Assembly: GCA_024280885.1 (NCBI GenBank) | Contig: JAJRPF010000008.1 | Location: 137,707 to 201,706 of the forward strand | Source of the DNA: Planctomycetota bacterium | GTDB taxonomy: Bacteria; Planctomycetota; JAJSAM01; JAJVHW01 | Reading direction: 5' to 3' | DNA length: 64,000 bases | Part shown: piece by piece, positions 35,424 through 43,988 of the stretch | How the letters are laid out: each line of letters begins with the position of its first letter | Position numbering within the stretch: position 1 is the stretch's first letter | Position numbers and translations under genes: made by a program | The notes under the pieces: generated by a model | Told to the model about the DNA's origin: nothing | Databases searched by the model: none | The model's input: the letters and a program-made list of their open reading frames with translations, nothing else

Positions 35424-35792
35424 CTACTCGGTGTCGGCGGGCTCGGCGCCGTCGCCATCGCCGGTTTCTGCGCTCGGTTCGTAGAAGATCGTGCCGAAAC
35501 CGAAGTCGAAGGGCAGGATCTGGATGCGGAAGCCGAGGGCTCCGACGCCGACGCCGACGAACGGCCAGATGCCGACGTGGATGAGCTCGCCCTTGCGCGC
35601 GCCTGTCCCGAGGAGGCTGAAGTCGATGATGTCGCCGTCGTAGTCACGCAGACCGTCAGTGTTGAAGTAGGCGTCCATCGGAAGCGGGTCCGGGAACTCC
35701 GGCGGCGTGTCCTTGACGTTGAGGTTGGCCGTCGTGCAGGCCGACATGGCGGTCGCGACCAAAGCGAGCGACAGGAGCTTCGCGAAACGCAT
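35424..35792 (-). CDS. Small lipoprotein
   Basis: A 122-residue protein; the ATG at 35792 follows AGGGAGA and gives a lipoprotein signal RFAKLLSLALVATAMSAC with the lipobox Cys at about residue 19. Mature residues include NLNVKDTPPEFPDPLPMDAYF, then a Gly/Phe-rich beta region (FVGVGVGALGFRIQILPFDFGFG), and an acidic end GDGDGAEPADTE. The beta region could line an outer-membrane surface; the family is unknown. The next minus-strand gene upstream (DUF983-like) ends about 180 nt away. Confidence 0.72.
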   Translation of the reverse strand: MRFAKLLSLALVATAMSACTTANLNVKDTPPEFPDPLPMDAYFNTDGLRDYDGDIIDFSLLGTGARKGELIHVGIWPFVGVGVGALGFRIQILPFDFGFGTIFYEPSAETGDGDGAEPADTE

Positions 35793-35973
35793 ACAGGTTT
35801 CTCCCTGGGTGTGCCGTCCATTGCTGGGCGGACTTCCCGCGGTCCATCCTGCCGCGCTGTTCACGGCTGCCGCGGCAGAACTGTGTTGTGAGCATGGGGG
35901 CGCCTAGCGCGTCCCTCGGGTGATTCATCGCCGAATCGGTGCTGCAACTTGGACGGTGGCGGTCGGGCGCGCG

Positions 35974-36459
35974 CTATCGCGACGAATTCGGGGCGCGCGT
36001 GTCGTCGCCTGGGATGGTCGTGCGCAGCGGCGGGACGCCGGGTCCGGGAGGCGGATCTTCGGGGCCTTCGTCGTCGCCATCGGTCGGGTCGTAGAGGGGG
36101 TCGACCAGGTAGTCGCAGGCGATGAAGAGGCAACGGCTGGGGCGGTGGATGGCGAGCGAAAACGCGATCGTGAATGCCCCTGCGAGGACGAGCAAGACCC
36201 AGGAGAAGCCGAAGAGGGCGCTTGCGCTGATGAACGTGATACAGGCGGCCCAGTAGGTCGCGATCATGTTGATCTCGGAGCCGCCGATCCAGTGGCCGGC
36301 GCCGCGCTCGAACCACCAGCCGCAGGCGTCGCAACGGCGCTCGCTGCGGAAGCGGTGGCGGAAGACGGGGGCGAGTCCGCAGGCCGGGCACGTGCCCTGG
36401 AACGCGCGGGCGAGCGCTCGCCAGACGGAGACGCGGATCGGAGGGGGCGGCGGCTGCAT
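35974..36459 (-). CDS. DUF983 family zinc-ribbon membrane protein
   Basis: A 161-residue protein. I chose the ATG at 36459, with GGAG four nt upstream; an earlier in-frame ATG gives 13 more residues. The N-terminal part has the DUF983 signature: GTCPACGLAPVFRHRFRSER, then CDACGWWFERGAGHWIGG. Two membrane segments follow (about 68-85 and 88-108). A disordered acidic Pro-rich tail ends the protein. DUF983 proteins are widespread small membrane proteins of unknown function. The gene lies 8 nt after the VOC-protein stop, so they are probably co-transcribed. Confidence 0.85.
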   Translation of the reverse strand: MQPPPPPIRVSVWRALARAFQGTCPACGLAPVFRHRFRSERRCDACGWWFERGAGHWIGGSEINMIATYWAACITFISASALFGFSWVLLVLAGAFTIAFSLAIHRPSRCLFIACDYLVDPLYDPTDGDDEGPEDPPPGPGVPPLRTTIPGDDTRAPNSSR

Positions 36460-36467
36460 GTACTCCG

Positions 36468-36908
36468 TTAACGCGTCGGGTGCGTGTCTGTATCCCAATT
36501 CGCGGGCGAGACGTCTTGGCCAGCGCTGAACTCGACCACGCGGCCGTCGGGGTCACGGACCATGAAGATGTGGCCGACGATCGCGTCCACGTATTCGGGT
36601 GGCTCTGCGGCGAGACCCAGCGCCACCACGTGGGTGTGGCGGGCATCGAGCGCGGCGCGATCCGAGACCTCGAAACCGAGGTGACGGAGGAGCGGTTCGG
36701 CGTGTGTGGGCGGGGCCCGGCGCGGGCGCTCGACGAGAACGAAGATGGGTGTGTCTGCCGCGGCTGGCGCCAGCCAGACGACGCGCTCTCCGTCGTTACC
36801 GCGGCTCTTGACGACGCGCATGGCGGCGACGCTCTCGTAGAACGCGATGCACGCGTCGAGGCGGGCCGTAGGGAAGGCGTTGTGTGTGAAGCGGGGCGGT
36901 TCGGGCAC
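36468..36908 (-). CDS. VOC (glyoxalase/bleomycin-resistance) family protein
   Basis: A 146-residue protein of one VOC module: HNAFPTARLDACIAFYESV at the start, a beta-hairpin core with VWLAPA and IFVLVE, then HLGFEVSD and the metal-binding end HIFMVRDPDGRVVEFSAG. Family members bind a divalent metal through two His and a Glu across a dimer; E at VVEF and H at HLGF are candidates. Reaction unknown; such proteins act as lyases, isomerases, dioxygenases or drug binders. It is directly upstream of the DUF983 gene and 21 nt from the end of the protease gene. Confidence 0.85.
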   Translation of the reverse strand: MPEPPRFTHNAFPTARLDACIAFYESVAAMRVVKSRGNDGERVVWLAPAAADTPIFVLVERPRRAPPTHAEPLLRHLGFEVSDRAALDARHTHVVALGLAAEPPEYVDAIVGHIFMVRDPDGRVVEFSAGQDVSPANWDTDTHPTR

Positions 36909-36929
36909 GCGCGGCGTCCGGTGCGAGCG

Positions 36930-38552
36930 CTACTTGATGTTCAGCTTGTAGCGGCGGGAGCGTCCGGCGTCGGGGCGCTGCTTGACGATCACGAGCCACT
37001 CGCCGACCTGCGGTTGGTTCTCGATCACCTTGGACCAGACGCGGGGCAGGAGCTTGAAGGTGCTGTTGTCAGGCCGGACGACGATCGCAAACCCGCGGAA
37101 GCGTTGCCCGCGCAGCCTGAACTTCAGCTTCTGCGTGGGGTCGTTGACGAAGAAGCTGTAGCGCTCGACGGCGTCGGCCGAGAGGCGTCCGCGCAGCTTC
37201 GCGGGGATGGTGACGAGCTCGTAGAAGTCGCCGCCGCTGCCTCCAGAGGAAGAGACGGATACGGTTGGGCCCGCGGCGACGTTGTTGGTGGAGTCGCTCT
37301 CGGGGACGCTGCCGCTGTCGTTCACGACCGCGAGCACGGTGTACGTGCCGACCGGGGCGTCTGCTGGCACCGTGACGGGTACATCGACGGCGACGAAGTC
37401 CTCGGCGTCGATCTTGATGGAGATGGAGCCGAGTCGGTAGCGCCCGCCCACGCCGTCGTCGAGGAACGCCGCGGCGTCGACCGTCGCCTGTCGCAGACCG
37501 AAGTTGTCGATCTCGAAGGAGACCGTGCCACTGCGGCCGGCCGAGATGTCGAAGGGCAGCGTCGTCGTGACGTCGATGGGCGAGAGATCGGCCGGTCCGG
37601 CGAAGCCGTCGAGCCACGCGTCGAGGACATCGAATACGTCGCCGGTGATGCGGGCCGCGACGTTCTCGGAGCGGGACTCGGTCGAGACGACACCGACCAC
37701 AACGCGGTCGTCGCCCTCGCGCAGCCACACGCCGCTGCCGGATTGTCCCTGCGCGGCGTCGAACGTGCCCTTCAGGCCGATTGCGGTCGGTGAGATGCTG
37801 GCGGCGAAGTCGGCGGCGTACCACATGCCTTCACCGTCATCGAGGTCACCGGGATAGCCCGCCGTGTTGATCAGGTTGTCCGTGAGCTCGGCGTCGTCGC
37901 GTGCCGCGAGTCCCATCCACCCGGTGAAGTCGCCGATCGTGTCGTCGAGATCGATCAGCGCGAAGTCGAATGCGAAATCGCGGTCGTCCGTCCAACCCGC
38001 GAAACTGCGGATCTCGTCAGCGAAGACCGAACCGAAGGGGGCGAAGCCCAGATCGAAGCCGGGGATCAGCTCGACCTCGGTGGCCCAGCCACCGTGACGG
38101 CTGTCGTAGACGACGTGCCCCGCCGTCAGCGCCTGGCTCTCGCCGATCAGCACGGCACTGCCGGTCACCAGCAGGCCATCGGGGAACGTTGCGTACACCT
38201 TGGCGACGGTCGTCCAGGGGTAGGCCTCGGTGTCGAAGACGGGCTCGCGGTCGTCTCCGCCGAAGATCTTGCCGACGTTCGGCATCTCGATGTCGTCGCG
38301 GACGTCTGCCGGGCGGTGTCCGCGGCGTCCGAGAGCGCGCCCGAGTGCACGGCCGCGGTCAGAGAATTTGCGCTGCACCGTGTCCCGCCGCTCCGTGCGA
38401 GTGCCCACTTCATAGGTCACCGACTGCAGCTTCGAGGCATTCCGGGCGGCCGGCCGGGCATCGGTGCGTGCGTCGGCCTCCGTGGGGCCACCGGCGAGCA
38501 GCATGGACGCTGCGAGGCTCGCTGCGAGCGTGATCTGGGCGACTGAGCGCAT
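36930..38552 (-). CDS. Exported trypsin-like (V8-type) serine protease with CARDB domain
   Basis: A 540-residue secreted protein; AAGGAG before the ATG at 38552 and signal peptide (ITLAASLAASMLLAGG). The catalytic triad is visible: H146 (ALTAGHVVYD), D196 (FAFDFALIDLD) and S271 (AQGQSGSGVW), in the order and spacing of glutamyl-endopeptidase-like S1 proteases. A pro-segment of ~95 residues precedes. After the protease domain come a CARDB-like Ig domain (about 320-435; DNFGLRQATVDAAAFLDDG ... VNDSGSVPESDSTNN) and a C-terminal pre-peptidase-C-like beta domain. Cleaves proteins outside the cell; specificity is unknown. It ends 21 nt before the VOC gene on the same strand. Confidence 0.88.
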   Translation of the reverse strand: MRSVAQITLAASLAASMLLAGGPTEADARTDARPAARNASKLQSVTYEVGTRTERRDTVQRKFSDRGRALGRALGRRGHRPADVRDDIEMPNVGKIFGGDDREPVFDTEAYPWTTVAKVYATFPDGLLVTGSAVLIGESQALTAGHVVYDSRHGGWATEVELIPGFDLGFAPFGSVFADEIRSFAGWTDDRDFAFDFALIDLDDTIGDFTGWMGLAARDDAELTDNLINTAGYPGDLDDGEGMWYAADFAASISPTAIGLKGTFDAAQGQSGSGVWLREGDDRVVVGVVSTESRSENVAARITGDVFDVLDAWLDGFAGPADLSPIDVTTTLPFDISAGRSGTVSFEIDNFGLRQATVDAAAFLDDGVGGRYRLGSISIKIDAEDFVAVDVPVTVPADAPVGTYTVLAVVNDSGSVPESDSTNNVAAGPTVSVSSSGGSGGDFYELVTIPAKLRGRLSADAVERYSFFVNDPTQKLKFRLRGQRFRGFAIVVRPDNSTFKLLPRVWSKVIENQPQVGEWLVIVKQRPDAGRSRRYKLNIK

Positions 38553-38757
38553 CTTTGGGACTCCTTCCGCCGCGCGGCGTCCATTCGGCTCGCCGCGGGC
38601 AACGAGGACGACGCAACACGCGGGCCACAGCCACCTCGGTCGCCAGTATAGCGTCCCTTTTCCGCCGGCGGATCGTCGGAGGGGGCGCGACGTGTTTGCA
38701 TGCGCCGCCGCGGGGCGCTGTCGGGCGCGCATGCGCTCGGTCATGCCGATCTCTGGA

Positions 38758-38787
38758 GGCCAAAAGGCGCGAAAGCAGACCCGGTCT
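38758..38787 (-). repeat. Dispersed repeat, type B
   Basis: On the minus strand AGACCGGGTCTGC then TTTCGCGCCTTTTGGCC. Matches the copy at 12841-12862 and extends it. Confidence 0.8.
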
Positions 38788-38806
38788 GTCCCTTGTTGTG
38801 CGACGT

Positions 38807-38839
38807 TGAGGCTATAAGGCCCCAAGGCCGACCCGGTCT
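38807..38839 (-). repeat. Dispersed repeat, type A
   Basis: On the minus strand AGACCGGGTCGGCC, then TTGGGGCCTTATAGCC, then TCA. Sits 20 nt from a type B copy in the same orientation, in the ~290-nt gap between the protease gene start and the end of the repeat-rich acidic protein gene. Confidence 0.85.
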
Positions 38840-38845
38840 TTGGGG

Positions 38846-39949
38846 TTAGGAGTCTAGGTCGACTTCGGGGAGGAAGGAGCCTACGACTACGTCGTCCACG
38901 AAGAAGGCGTGGTCTTCGATGATCGGGTCGTCCAGGACCACCTCGGGCGTCACGGGTGGCTCGCTCGCTGGCTCTGCCGCTGCGGGTGTCCGCTCCGGCA
39001 TCGGGTCCGGGAGCCGCGAGACGCTTGCTGGCTGGGTCGGCGTTGCGGGCTCGGGTTCGGCCGGAAGACGACTTGCCGGGGCGGTTTCGATGGGCGCGGG
39101 CGTCACTGCGGGCGTCACAGCGGGCGTCACAGCGGGCGTCACAGCGGGTGTCATGCGGCGGAAGCCGCCCGCCGGCGAGAATGCAGCGATTGGCGGGTCG
39201 AACCACTCGTCTGTGAAGGCCGACTCGGTCTGCTCGGGCTCCTGCGCCTCGGGAGCTGGTTCAGGTGCCGACACCGGGATCGCGGCGGCCTCCGGGATCT
39301 CAGAGACCGTGGGGACGTCAACGACTGTCGGGATCTCAGCGACTATGGGGAGCTCAACGACTATGGGGAGCTCAACGACTATGGGGAGCTCAGCGGCTGC
39401 CGGGACCACGCTGCACTCGGGCTCCGCAGCGCTTTGTTCCGCAGGCTTCGGGGGCTCGCTTCGAATCTCTGCTGGTTTCTTCGTTTCGTCTTCGCTCTCT
39501 TCGTCGAGTTCGACGGGGGCCGTGTCGTCCTCGGACGCCGCGAAGTAGTCGTCTTCTTCGTCGGTCGAGGTCGCAACGATGGGCGCGGGCGGCGCACCCG
39601 GCGCCCGCTCTGACCGCGGTGCGGCTCGCTCGACGGCGGCGAAGACGGCCGTTGCGTTCTCTGCGACGTGCGGCGAATCGGCCAGGTCCTCCGCTGTCGT
39701 GCTGAGCAAATGCAGCACGGAGGAGCCGATCGTGTCGTTCTGGTCTTCGGAGGCCGAGGTGCTGCTGGTCCCGCGTTGCAGGTCCACCAGCGCCGCCAGC
39801 CCCTTTCCCAATCGGCGGGGGGCTTTCATGGACTCACATTCTGACGTCTGGGGGGGACGGTCAAAGAGCCAGCCCTGTGTGCCGGGTCGGGGGCCGGGGC
39901 GCGGGTCGGGGCATTTCCGGTCTTTCCGCCCGTTGTTCTCGTCGGCCAT
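38846..39949 (-). CDS. Acidic low-complexity protein with short peptide repeats
   Basis: A 367-residue soluble protein whose ATG overlaps the stop of the transglutaminase-like gene, so it is translationally coupled. Residues 41-55 read MKAPRRLGKGLAALVD, resembling the short N-terminal motif of ParB proteins (RLGKGLxAL), but no ParB domain follows. The rest is acidic and Pro/Ala/Thr-rich. It has a hexapeptide array (ELPIVV repeated, then variants) at about 188-215 and a tandem TPAV array (four to five copies) near 265-285. No signal peptide. Probably disordered. It may start at the internal Met 41. I cannot name a function; a bactofilin- or ParB-like tether is only a guess. Confidence 0.6.
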   Translation of the reverse strand: MADENNGRKDRKCPDPRPGPRPGTQGWLFDRPPQTSECESMKAPRRLGKGLAALVDLQRGTSSTSASEDQNDTIGSSVLHLLSTTAEDLADSPHVAENATAVFAAVERAAPRSERAPGAPPAPIVATSTDEEDDYFAASEDDTAPVELDEESEDETKKPAEIRSEPPKPAEQSAAEPECSVVPAAAELPIVVELPIVVELPIVAEIPTVVDVPTVSEIPEAAAIPVSAPEPAPEAQEPEQTESAFTDEWFDPPIAAFSPAGGFRRMTPAVTPAVTPAVTPAVTPAPIETAPASRLPAEPEPATPTQPASVSRLPDPMPERTPAAAEPASEPPVTPEVVLDDPIIEDHAFFVDDVVVGSFLPEVDLDS

Positions 39950-41502
39950 CAGCGGACCTCCACGACTTCGATCCGCACCGAGGCGATCGCCTCGAGGAGC
40001 GGCAGGACCATCTGGGATACGGGGCTCGTCGTCGCGAGGTCACTCTTGCCCATCGCGATGTGCGTGGCGTCGAAACCGCCCAGCGCCGCGTCGATGGGAA
40101 ACCAGCGCTCCTTCGCTACCAGGATCTCCGTCCACATGTGATACCCGAATGCGCCGCGCGGCCCCACTCCGTCCGCAGAGAGGCCCGGGACGTAGACGAT
40201 GCCCATCACTACGCGCGAGGGGAGCCCGACAACGCGCGCGAGCGCCGCCGCGAGCATCGCGTGCTCCGAGCAATCGCCCTCGGCGCTGCGGGCGACCTCG
40301 GCCGCGGTCGCGAAGCCGACGTCCATGCTCTTGTCCGAGACGAAGGTTCGGACGTAGCGCTCGATCCTGCGCGCGCATTGCAGTGCGTCGCGTTCGTCGC
40401 CGACGGCGCGCTCGGCATGGGCGCGGACGCGCGCGTCGTCTGTCTCGAGATACGCGGCCTTGCTCAGGTAGGACGCGAAGCCCTCGATGACGACGGGCCG
40501 GCGCAGGGCCTTGAAGTCGGCGGGCTGAGCCCACGTCGCGATCGTGACGTCGACGGCGCCGTCGTCTCGCTGCGGGCTGACGGATTGCCCCTCGCCGGCG
40601 TAGATCCGCGCCGCGAAGGGCTCGCCGTCCTTGCGCGACAGACGCAAGACCGCATGCGTTGTTCGGCGCGGCGCGGGGATGCCCCGATCGGGCTCGATCA
40701 GCGACGACGAGAAGACCTCGGCCGGCGTCGAGACCGCTTTCGCCAGATCCTCGGTCGTCTTCACCATGCGCAGGATGCCGAGCCCCGGCACATCGCTCTC
40801 GCTGACATGCATGCGGCCGGTGCCGTCGAGCCACATGGACATCGAGCGCGCGGCAGACTTGGAGTTGCGGACCTGAATGCGGTGCAGGCGCAGGCGACGA
40901 TCGAGTACGCGGACGGACTCGTCGCCGAGCACCGTGAAGACCAGATTGGCGCCGGCGGCGGGGTGATCGATCGTGAAGCCACGCACCGCGGTCTCGGTTG
41001 CCTCCGCAAAGCCCGCGGCGATCAACCTGCGATCCGTCGCGACCGGTCCGAGTGCGCCCTCCGGGTAGCGCACCTGCCCGGGGATGTCGTTCTGCACCAT
41101 CCGGATCGTATCCCCGACCACACGGCCCTTCGTGACGATCGCGCGCTCGCTCAACTTCTGCGACTGTCGGAATGCCGTGACGCGACCGTCGGCGTCTTCT
41201 TCGACGCGACTGGACAGATGCAATTCGACGGTCGATCCCTGGCGGCTGAGCGTCAGGTGCGTGTCGGTCGTCGTGATGAAGCGCACGCCGGCTTCGCCAT
41301 CGGCGGTGTCGGCGTCAGCATTGGCGGCTTCGGCACGCTCGTCCTGGACGCGCACGACCGCCGTATGCGCCTCGCCGGCCTTCGTTCCGTTGACGTAGAC
41401 GGCGTACCAGTCGTCGGAATGCAACTCGTCATCGGCGCGCGCCGAGGGAGCGATCGCCAGCGCAGCGAGGACGGGGAGAAGAGTGGCGGAAAGGAAGCGC
41501 AT
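39949..41502 (-). CDS. Exported transglutaminase-like cysteine protein
   Basis: A 517-residue protein with signal peptide (SATLLPVLAALAIAPSARA). Residues 25-330 are a beta-rich N-terminal domain. The C-terminal part is a transglutaminase-like core with C411 (SAEGDCSEHAML), H455 (AFGYHMWTEI) and D471 (WFPIDAALGG), the catalytic triad of papain-fold transglutaminases and related peptidases or amidases. Such exported proteins cleave or crosslink peptide bonds or serve in envelope remodelling; the substrate is not readable. It is coupled by overlapping stop/start to the acidic protein downstream. Confidence 0.88.
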   Translation of the reverse strand: MRFLSATLLPVLAALAIAPSARADDELHSDDWYAVYVNGTKAGEAHTAVVRVQDERAEAANADADTADGEAGVRFITTTDTHLTLSRQGSTVELHLSSRVEEDADGRVTAFRQSQKLSERAIVTKGRVVGDTIRMVQNDIPGQVRYPEGALGPVATDRRLIAAGFAEATETAVRGFTIDHPAAGANLVFTVLGDESVRVLDRRLRLHRIQVRNSKSAARSMSMWLDGTGRMHVSESDVPGLGILRMVKTTEDLAKAVSTPAEVFSSSLIEPDRGIPAPRRTTHAVLRLSRKDGEPFAARIYAGEGQSVSPQRDDGAVDVTIATWAQPADFKALRRPVVIEGFASYLSKAAYLETDDARVRAHAERAVGDERDALQCARRIERYVRTFVSDKSMDVGFATAAEVARSAEGDCSEHAMLAAALARVVGLPSRVVMGIVYVPGLSADGVGPRGAFGYHMWTEILVAKERWFPIDAALGGFDATHIAMGKSDLATTSPVSQMVLPLLEAIASVRIEVVEVR

Positions 41503-41611
41503 GGGTGCCCACAAGGATAGACGTTCACGCGCGGGACGTCGCCCGCTGGGCGCCCGCCGATTTCGCCGATCGCGCGCCGCACCCGGATCACGCGGTGGTT
41601 CAGATCGTGGT

Positions 41612-41956
41612 TCAGAGCAGCTCGGAGAGCGCGAAACCGTTGCCCTCCGGGTCCGTGACCTCCGCGAGCTTGATCCCCTCCTGCTCGCGGACCACCGGCG
41701 GGTTGCGCACGCTTCCGCCCGCCGCCGTGATCTCGGTGCAGGCTGCTTCGACGTCCTCGACCTGGAGGCCGAGGCCCGTCGCGCGAAACGAGCCGTCGCC
41801 GCCGCTGTGGAGCGCGATCACGGTCGTGCCGTGCGTGAGCTCCGTCCAATAGGGCGTCTCGAGTCGACTGCCGAGCCCGACCACGCCCTTCCAGAACCCG
41901 ATTGCGCGGTCCATGTCCGCGACCCACAGGATGAACTTCACGCTCTCGATCTGCAT
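41612..41956 (-). CDS. VOC (glyoxalase-like) family protein
   Basis: A 114-residue single VOC module: VKFILWVADMDRAIGFWKGVVGL, then TELTHGTTVIALHSGG, QVEDVEAACTEITAAGG and VTDPEGNGFALSEL. The end NGFALSEL replaces the more usual E-bearing strand by E112. Reaction unknown; metal binding likely. It is separated by 27 nt from the GNAT gene upstream on the same strand, so the two may be co-transcribed. Confidence 0.85.
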   Translation of the reverse strand: MQIESVKFILWVADMDRAIGFWKGVVGLGSRLETPYWTELTHGTTVIALHSGGDGSFRATGLGLQVEDVEAACTEITAAGGSVRNPPVVREQEGIKLAEVTDPEGNGFALSELL

Positions 41957-41983
41957 CGCTCTCGTCTCCTGCTCGTCGTCGCC

Positions 41984-42580
41984 TCAGCGCACGTCCCGAG
42001 GCGCCGCCCACGACGAGCGGCGCGCTGCGTAGCATAGCGTGCCGGGCGCGTTGGACGGAGTGCCCTCGCCGTCGGTCGGCGTCGCTTCGATTTCCGGGGC
42101 GAGCGCCATGCCCGCCTTCTCCGCGACGCGCTTGCTCGCCACGTTGCGCGGGTCGCAGAGCCACGTGAGCTGTTCCCACGGCCACTCGTCGAAGCCCCAG
42201 CGCAGGAGCTCGACGAGAACGCGCGTGCCGAGTCCGCAGCCGGCCGCGTCACCGCTGATCCACATGCCGATTTCGGCGCTCTTCGCGGCGAGTGGGCCGT
42301 TGCGCAGGTGGAATCCGCAACCGCCCAGGATCGCGGCGCCGTCGACAGACTCGACCGCGACCACGAAGTCCTCTGCGAGCAGCCATTTCGCGCGGAAGTA
42401 GCGCGCTCTCTGCTCGGCGGAGCGCTCCGACGTCTCGTGTTGCGCCCAGGCCAGGAACGCCCGCAGGTGGGCGTACGACGTGTTGAGCGATGCGGCGAGT
42501 GCGGCGCCGTCGCCGGGTCGGTACGAGCGCAGCACAAAGCTGTCGGTCTGATGGCGTTCGGGGGCGAAGAGGTAGTCCAT
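41984..42580 (-). CDS. GNAT family N-acetyltransferase (RimJ/RimL-like)
   Basis: A 198-residue protein. GNAT features: an early LRSYRPGDGAALAASLN, the beta-strand AAILGGCGFHLRNG, EIGMWISGDAAGCGLGTRVLVELLRWGF (acetyl-CoA site, a Q/RxxGxG/A-like GCGLGT) and CDPRNVASKRVAEKAGMAL, which is the RimJ/RimL hallmark NxxSxRVxEKxGF. Acceptor could be a ribosomal protein N-terminus or a small molecule. The C-terminal tail is longer than usual. Start at ATG 42580 without a strong site. Confidence 0.87.
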   Translation of the reverse strand: MDYLFAPERHQTDSFVLRSYRPGDGAALAASLNTSYAHLRAFLAWAQHETSERSAEQRARYFRAKWLLAEDFVVAVESVDGAAILGGCGFHLRNGPLAAKSAEIGMWISGDAAGCGLGTRVLVELLRWGFDEWPWEQLTWLCDPRNVASKRVAEKAGMALAPEIEATPTDGEGTPSNAPGTLCYAARRSSWAAPRDVR

Positions 42581-42718
42581 GGCTTGCCGCAGCAGGTTAA
42601 CGCCCGGACGGTTCCCGCCGCGATGTCGTTGGCGGGCTATCCTCCCGGCGTGTTGCCCGTCCGCCTTCGTCGATCGAGTTCGTGCCGCGTGCCCGGTGTC
42701 CGTAGATACGGCGCGCGT

Positions 42719-43921
42719 GTGCGCGGTCTCGCCACGCGTTCCGCGCTCGTTCTGGGCGTCGCGTTGCTCGCAGGCCTGATCGGGTGTGGCGAGACAGCGA
42801 AACGGCCGGCCAGCCGCACGACGGGCGAACAGCTCTGGCGCGACGCCGTGTGGCAGATGGACTCGCATTCGTTCCGCGACGCGCTTCCGTATCTCGAACG
42901 CGCTGTGGATGCGGCCGACGGTGAACCCGATCGCGGGTTGCTCTTCCTGATCGGGTCCGCCTACCTCTTCGAGGGCTACGCCGAGCCCGCCGCGAACTTC
43001 ATCGACCCGTTGCGCTACGGCCCGCCCGCGCCCGAGCCGATGCTCCTCGATGGCTGGGAACTCGCCCGTTCCCACGAGCGCCCGACAGCCGAGTTGGCAT
43101 TCACCGCTTGCCTTGACCGCACCGCGACGGCGCATCCGTTCGCCGACGAACTCACGTTCCTCGCGTGGTTCTGGCGCGGCGAAGAGCGTCTCGCGAGCGG
43201 CAATCTCGAGGGCGCTGTCCGCGACCTCGACGCGGCGTACAAGCTCTTGCGCGACCACGAGGCGCCGCCCAATCGACGGCTCGTGCGCGCGCTCGCCGAT
43301 GCGCACCGTTTCTCCGGAGACGTCGCTGCCGCGGCGGCGCTGATGCGCGACGCTACGTCCCGCGATCTCACGTGGGCGCCGTTCGCCTACGACCTCGGGA
43401 TATTGCTCGCGGCGCAAGCGCACCCCGATGAGGCGCACACCTGGTTTCTCGCGTCGCTGGATCGTGACCCGAAGTACCCGGCGCCCTACATCGAGCTGGC
43501 CCGCGATGCGTGGGAGGCGGGCGATCTCGAGGCGATGCGGCGGCATCTCGATCGCTACGGAGAGTTGACCAACGCCGACGCCTTGCTCGGGCGCGACCCG
43601 CGCGCCGGTCCAACGGCCGCTGAGATCGCGTCGGGGATGGGCCTCTACTGGACCGAGCGCGGCAAGCTGCATCTTGCCGAAGGCGAAGACGAGAATGCGG
43701 CCGTCGCATTCGGGCTCGCCAAGGACGGCTATCGGCGCGCGCTCGAGCTGACCCCAACGTGTACGCGCGCGCTCTACCGACTCATCCTGCTCGGTACGCT
43801 CTCCGGCGAAGACGACACGGTCATCCAGCGTTGGAAGCAGGCGCTAGACGAGATCGAGGCGCGCGATGGTGCCACACCGCGCACGCCCGCGGTGGGAGAC
43901 GGCGGGCGCACGTTCTGCTGA
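42719..43921 (+). CDS. Lipoprotein with TPR-like helical repeats
   Basis: About 400 residues from GTG 42719, which gives a good lipoprotein signal (TRSALVLGVALLAGLIGC). Earlier in-frame starts at GTG 42650 or ATG 42623 would add 23-32 basic residues; none has a clear ribosome site, so the start is uncertain. The mature protein is built of helix pairs with TPR spacing (WQMDSHSFRDALPYLERAVD, LLFLIGSAYLFEGYAEPAANF, RLVRALADAHRFSGDVAAAAALM, and so on). Lipid-anchored TPR proteins often serve outer-membrane or envelope complexes; the partner is unknown. The stop is followed by a small hairpin and the convergent peroxidase-like gene. Confidence 0.75.
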   Translation: MRGLATRSALVLGVALLAGLIGCGETAKRPASRTTGEQLWRDAVWQMDSHSFRDALPYLERAVDAADGEPDRGLLFLIGSAYLFEGYAEPAANFIDPLRYGPPAPEPMLLDGWELARSHERPTAELAFTACLDRTATAHPFADELTFLAWFWRGEERLASGNLEGAVRDLDAAYKLLRDHEAPPNRRLVRALADAHRFSGDVAAAAALMRDATSRDLTWAPFAYDLGILLAAQAHPDEAHTWFLASLDRDPKYPAPYIELARDAWEAGDLEAMRRHLDRYGELTNADALLGRDPRAGPTAAEIASGMGLYWTERGKLHLAEGEDENAAVAFGLAKDGYRRALELTPTCTRALYRLILLGTLSGEDDTVIQRWKQALDEIEARDGATPRTPAVGDGGRTFC

Positions 43922-43949
43922 CGTAAGCGGGCTGCTGACGTGTACGGGC

Positions 43950-43966
43950 GCGACACGTCGTGTCGC
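43950..43966. terminator. Weak stem-loop between convergent genes
   Basis: GCGACAC and GTGTCGC, a 7-bp stem with 3-nt loop, 28 nt after the TPR lipoprotein stop and 22 nt beyond the end of the convergent peroxidase-like gene. Confidence 0.4.
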
Positions 43967-43988
43967 AACCGAAAGCGCCGCCGTCCTG

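Noticed and set aside
39105..39160. Tandem 12-bp units resembling a CRISPR or iteron array
   Set aside because: Units are contiguous, in frame, and encode TPAV peptide repeats; no spacers.
39877..41520. 547-codon open frame antisense to the transglutaminase-like gene
   Set aside because: Arg/Asp/Val-rich shadow without family features; the minus-strand gene has signal peptide and catalytic triad.
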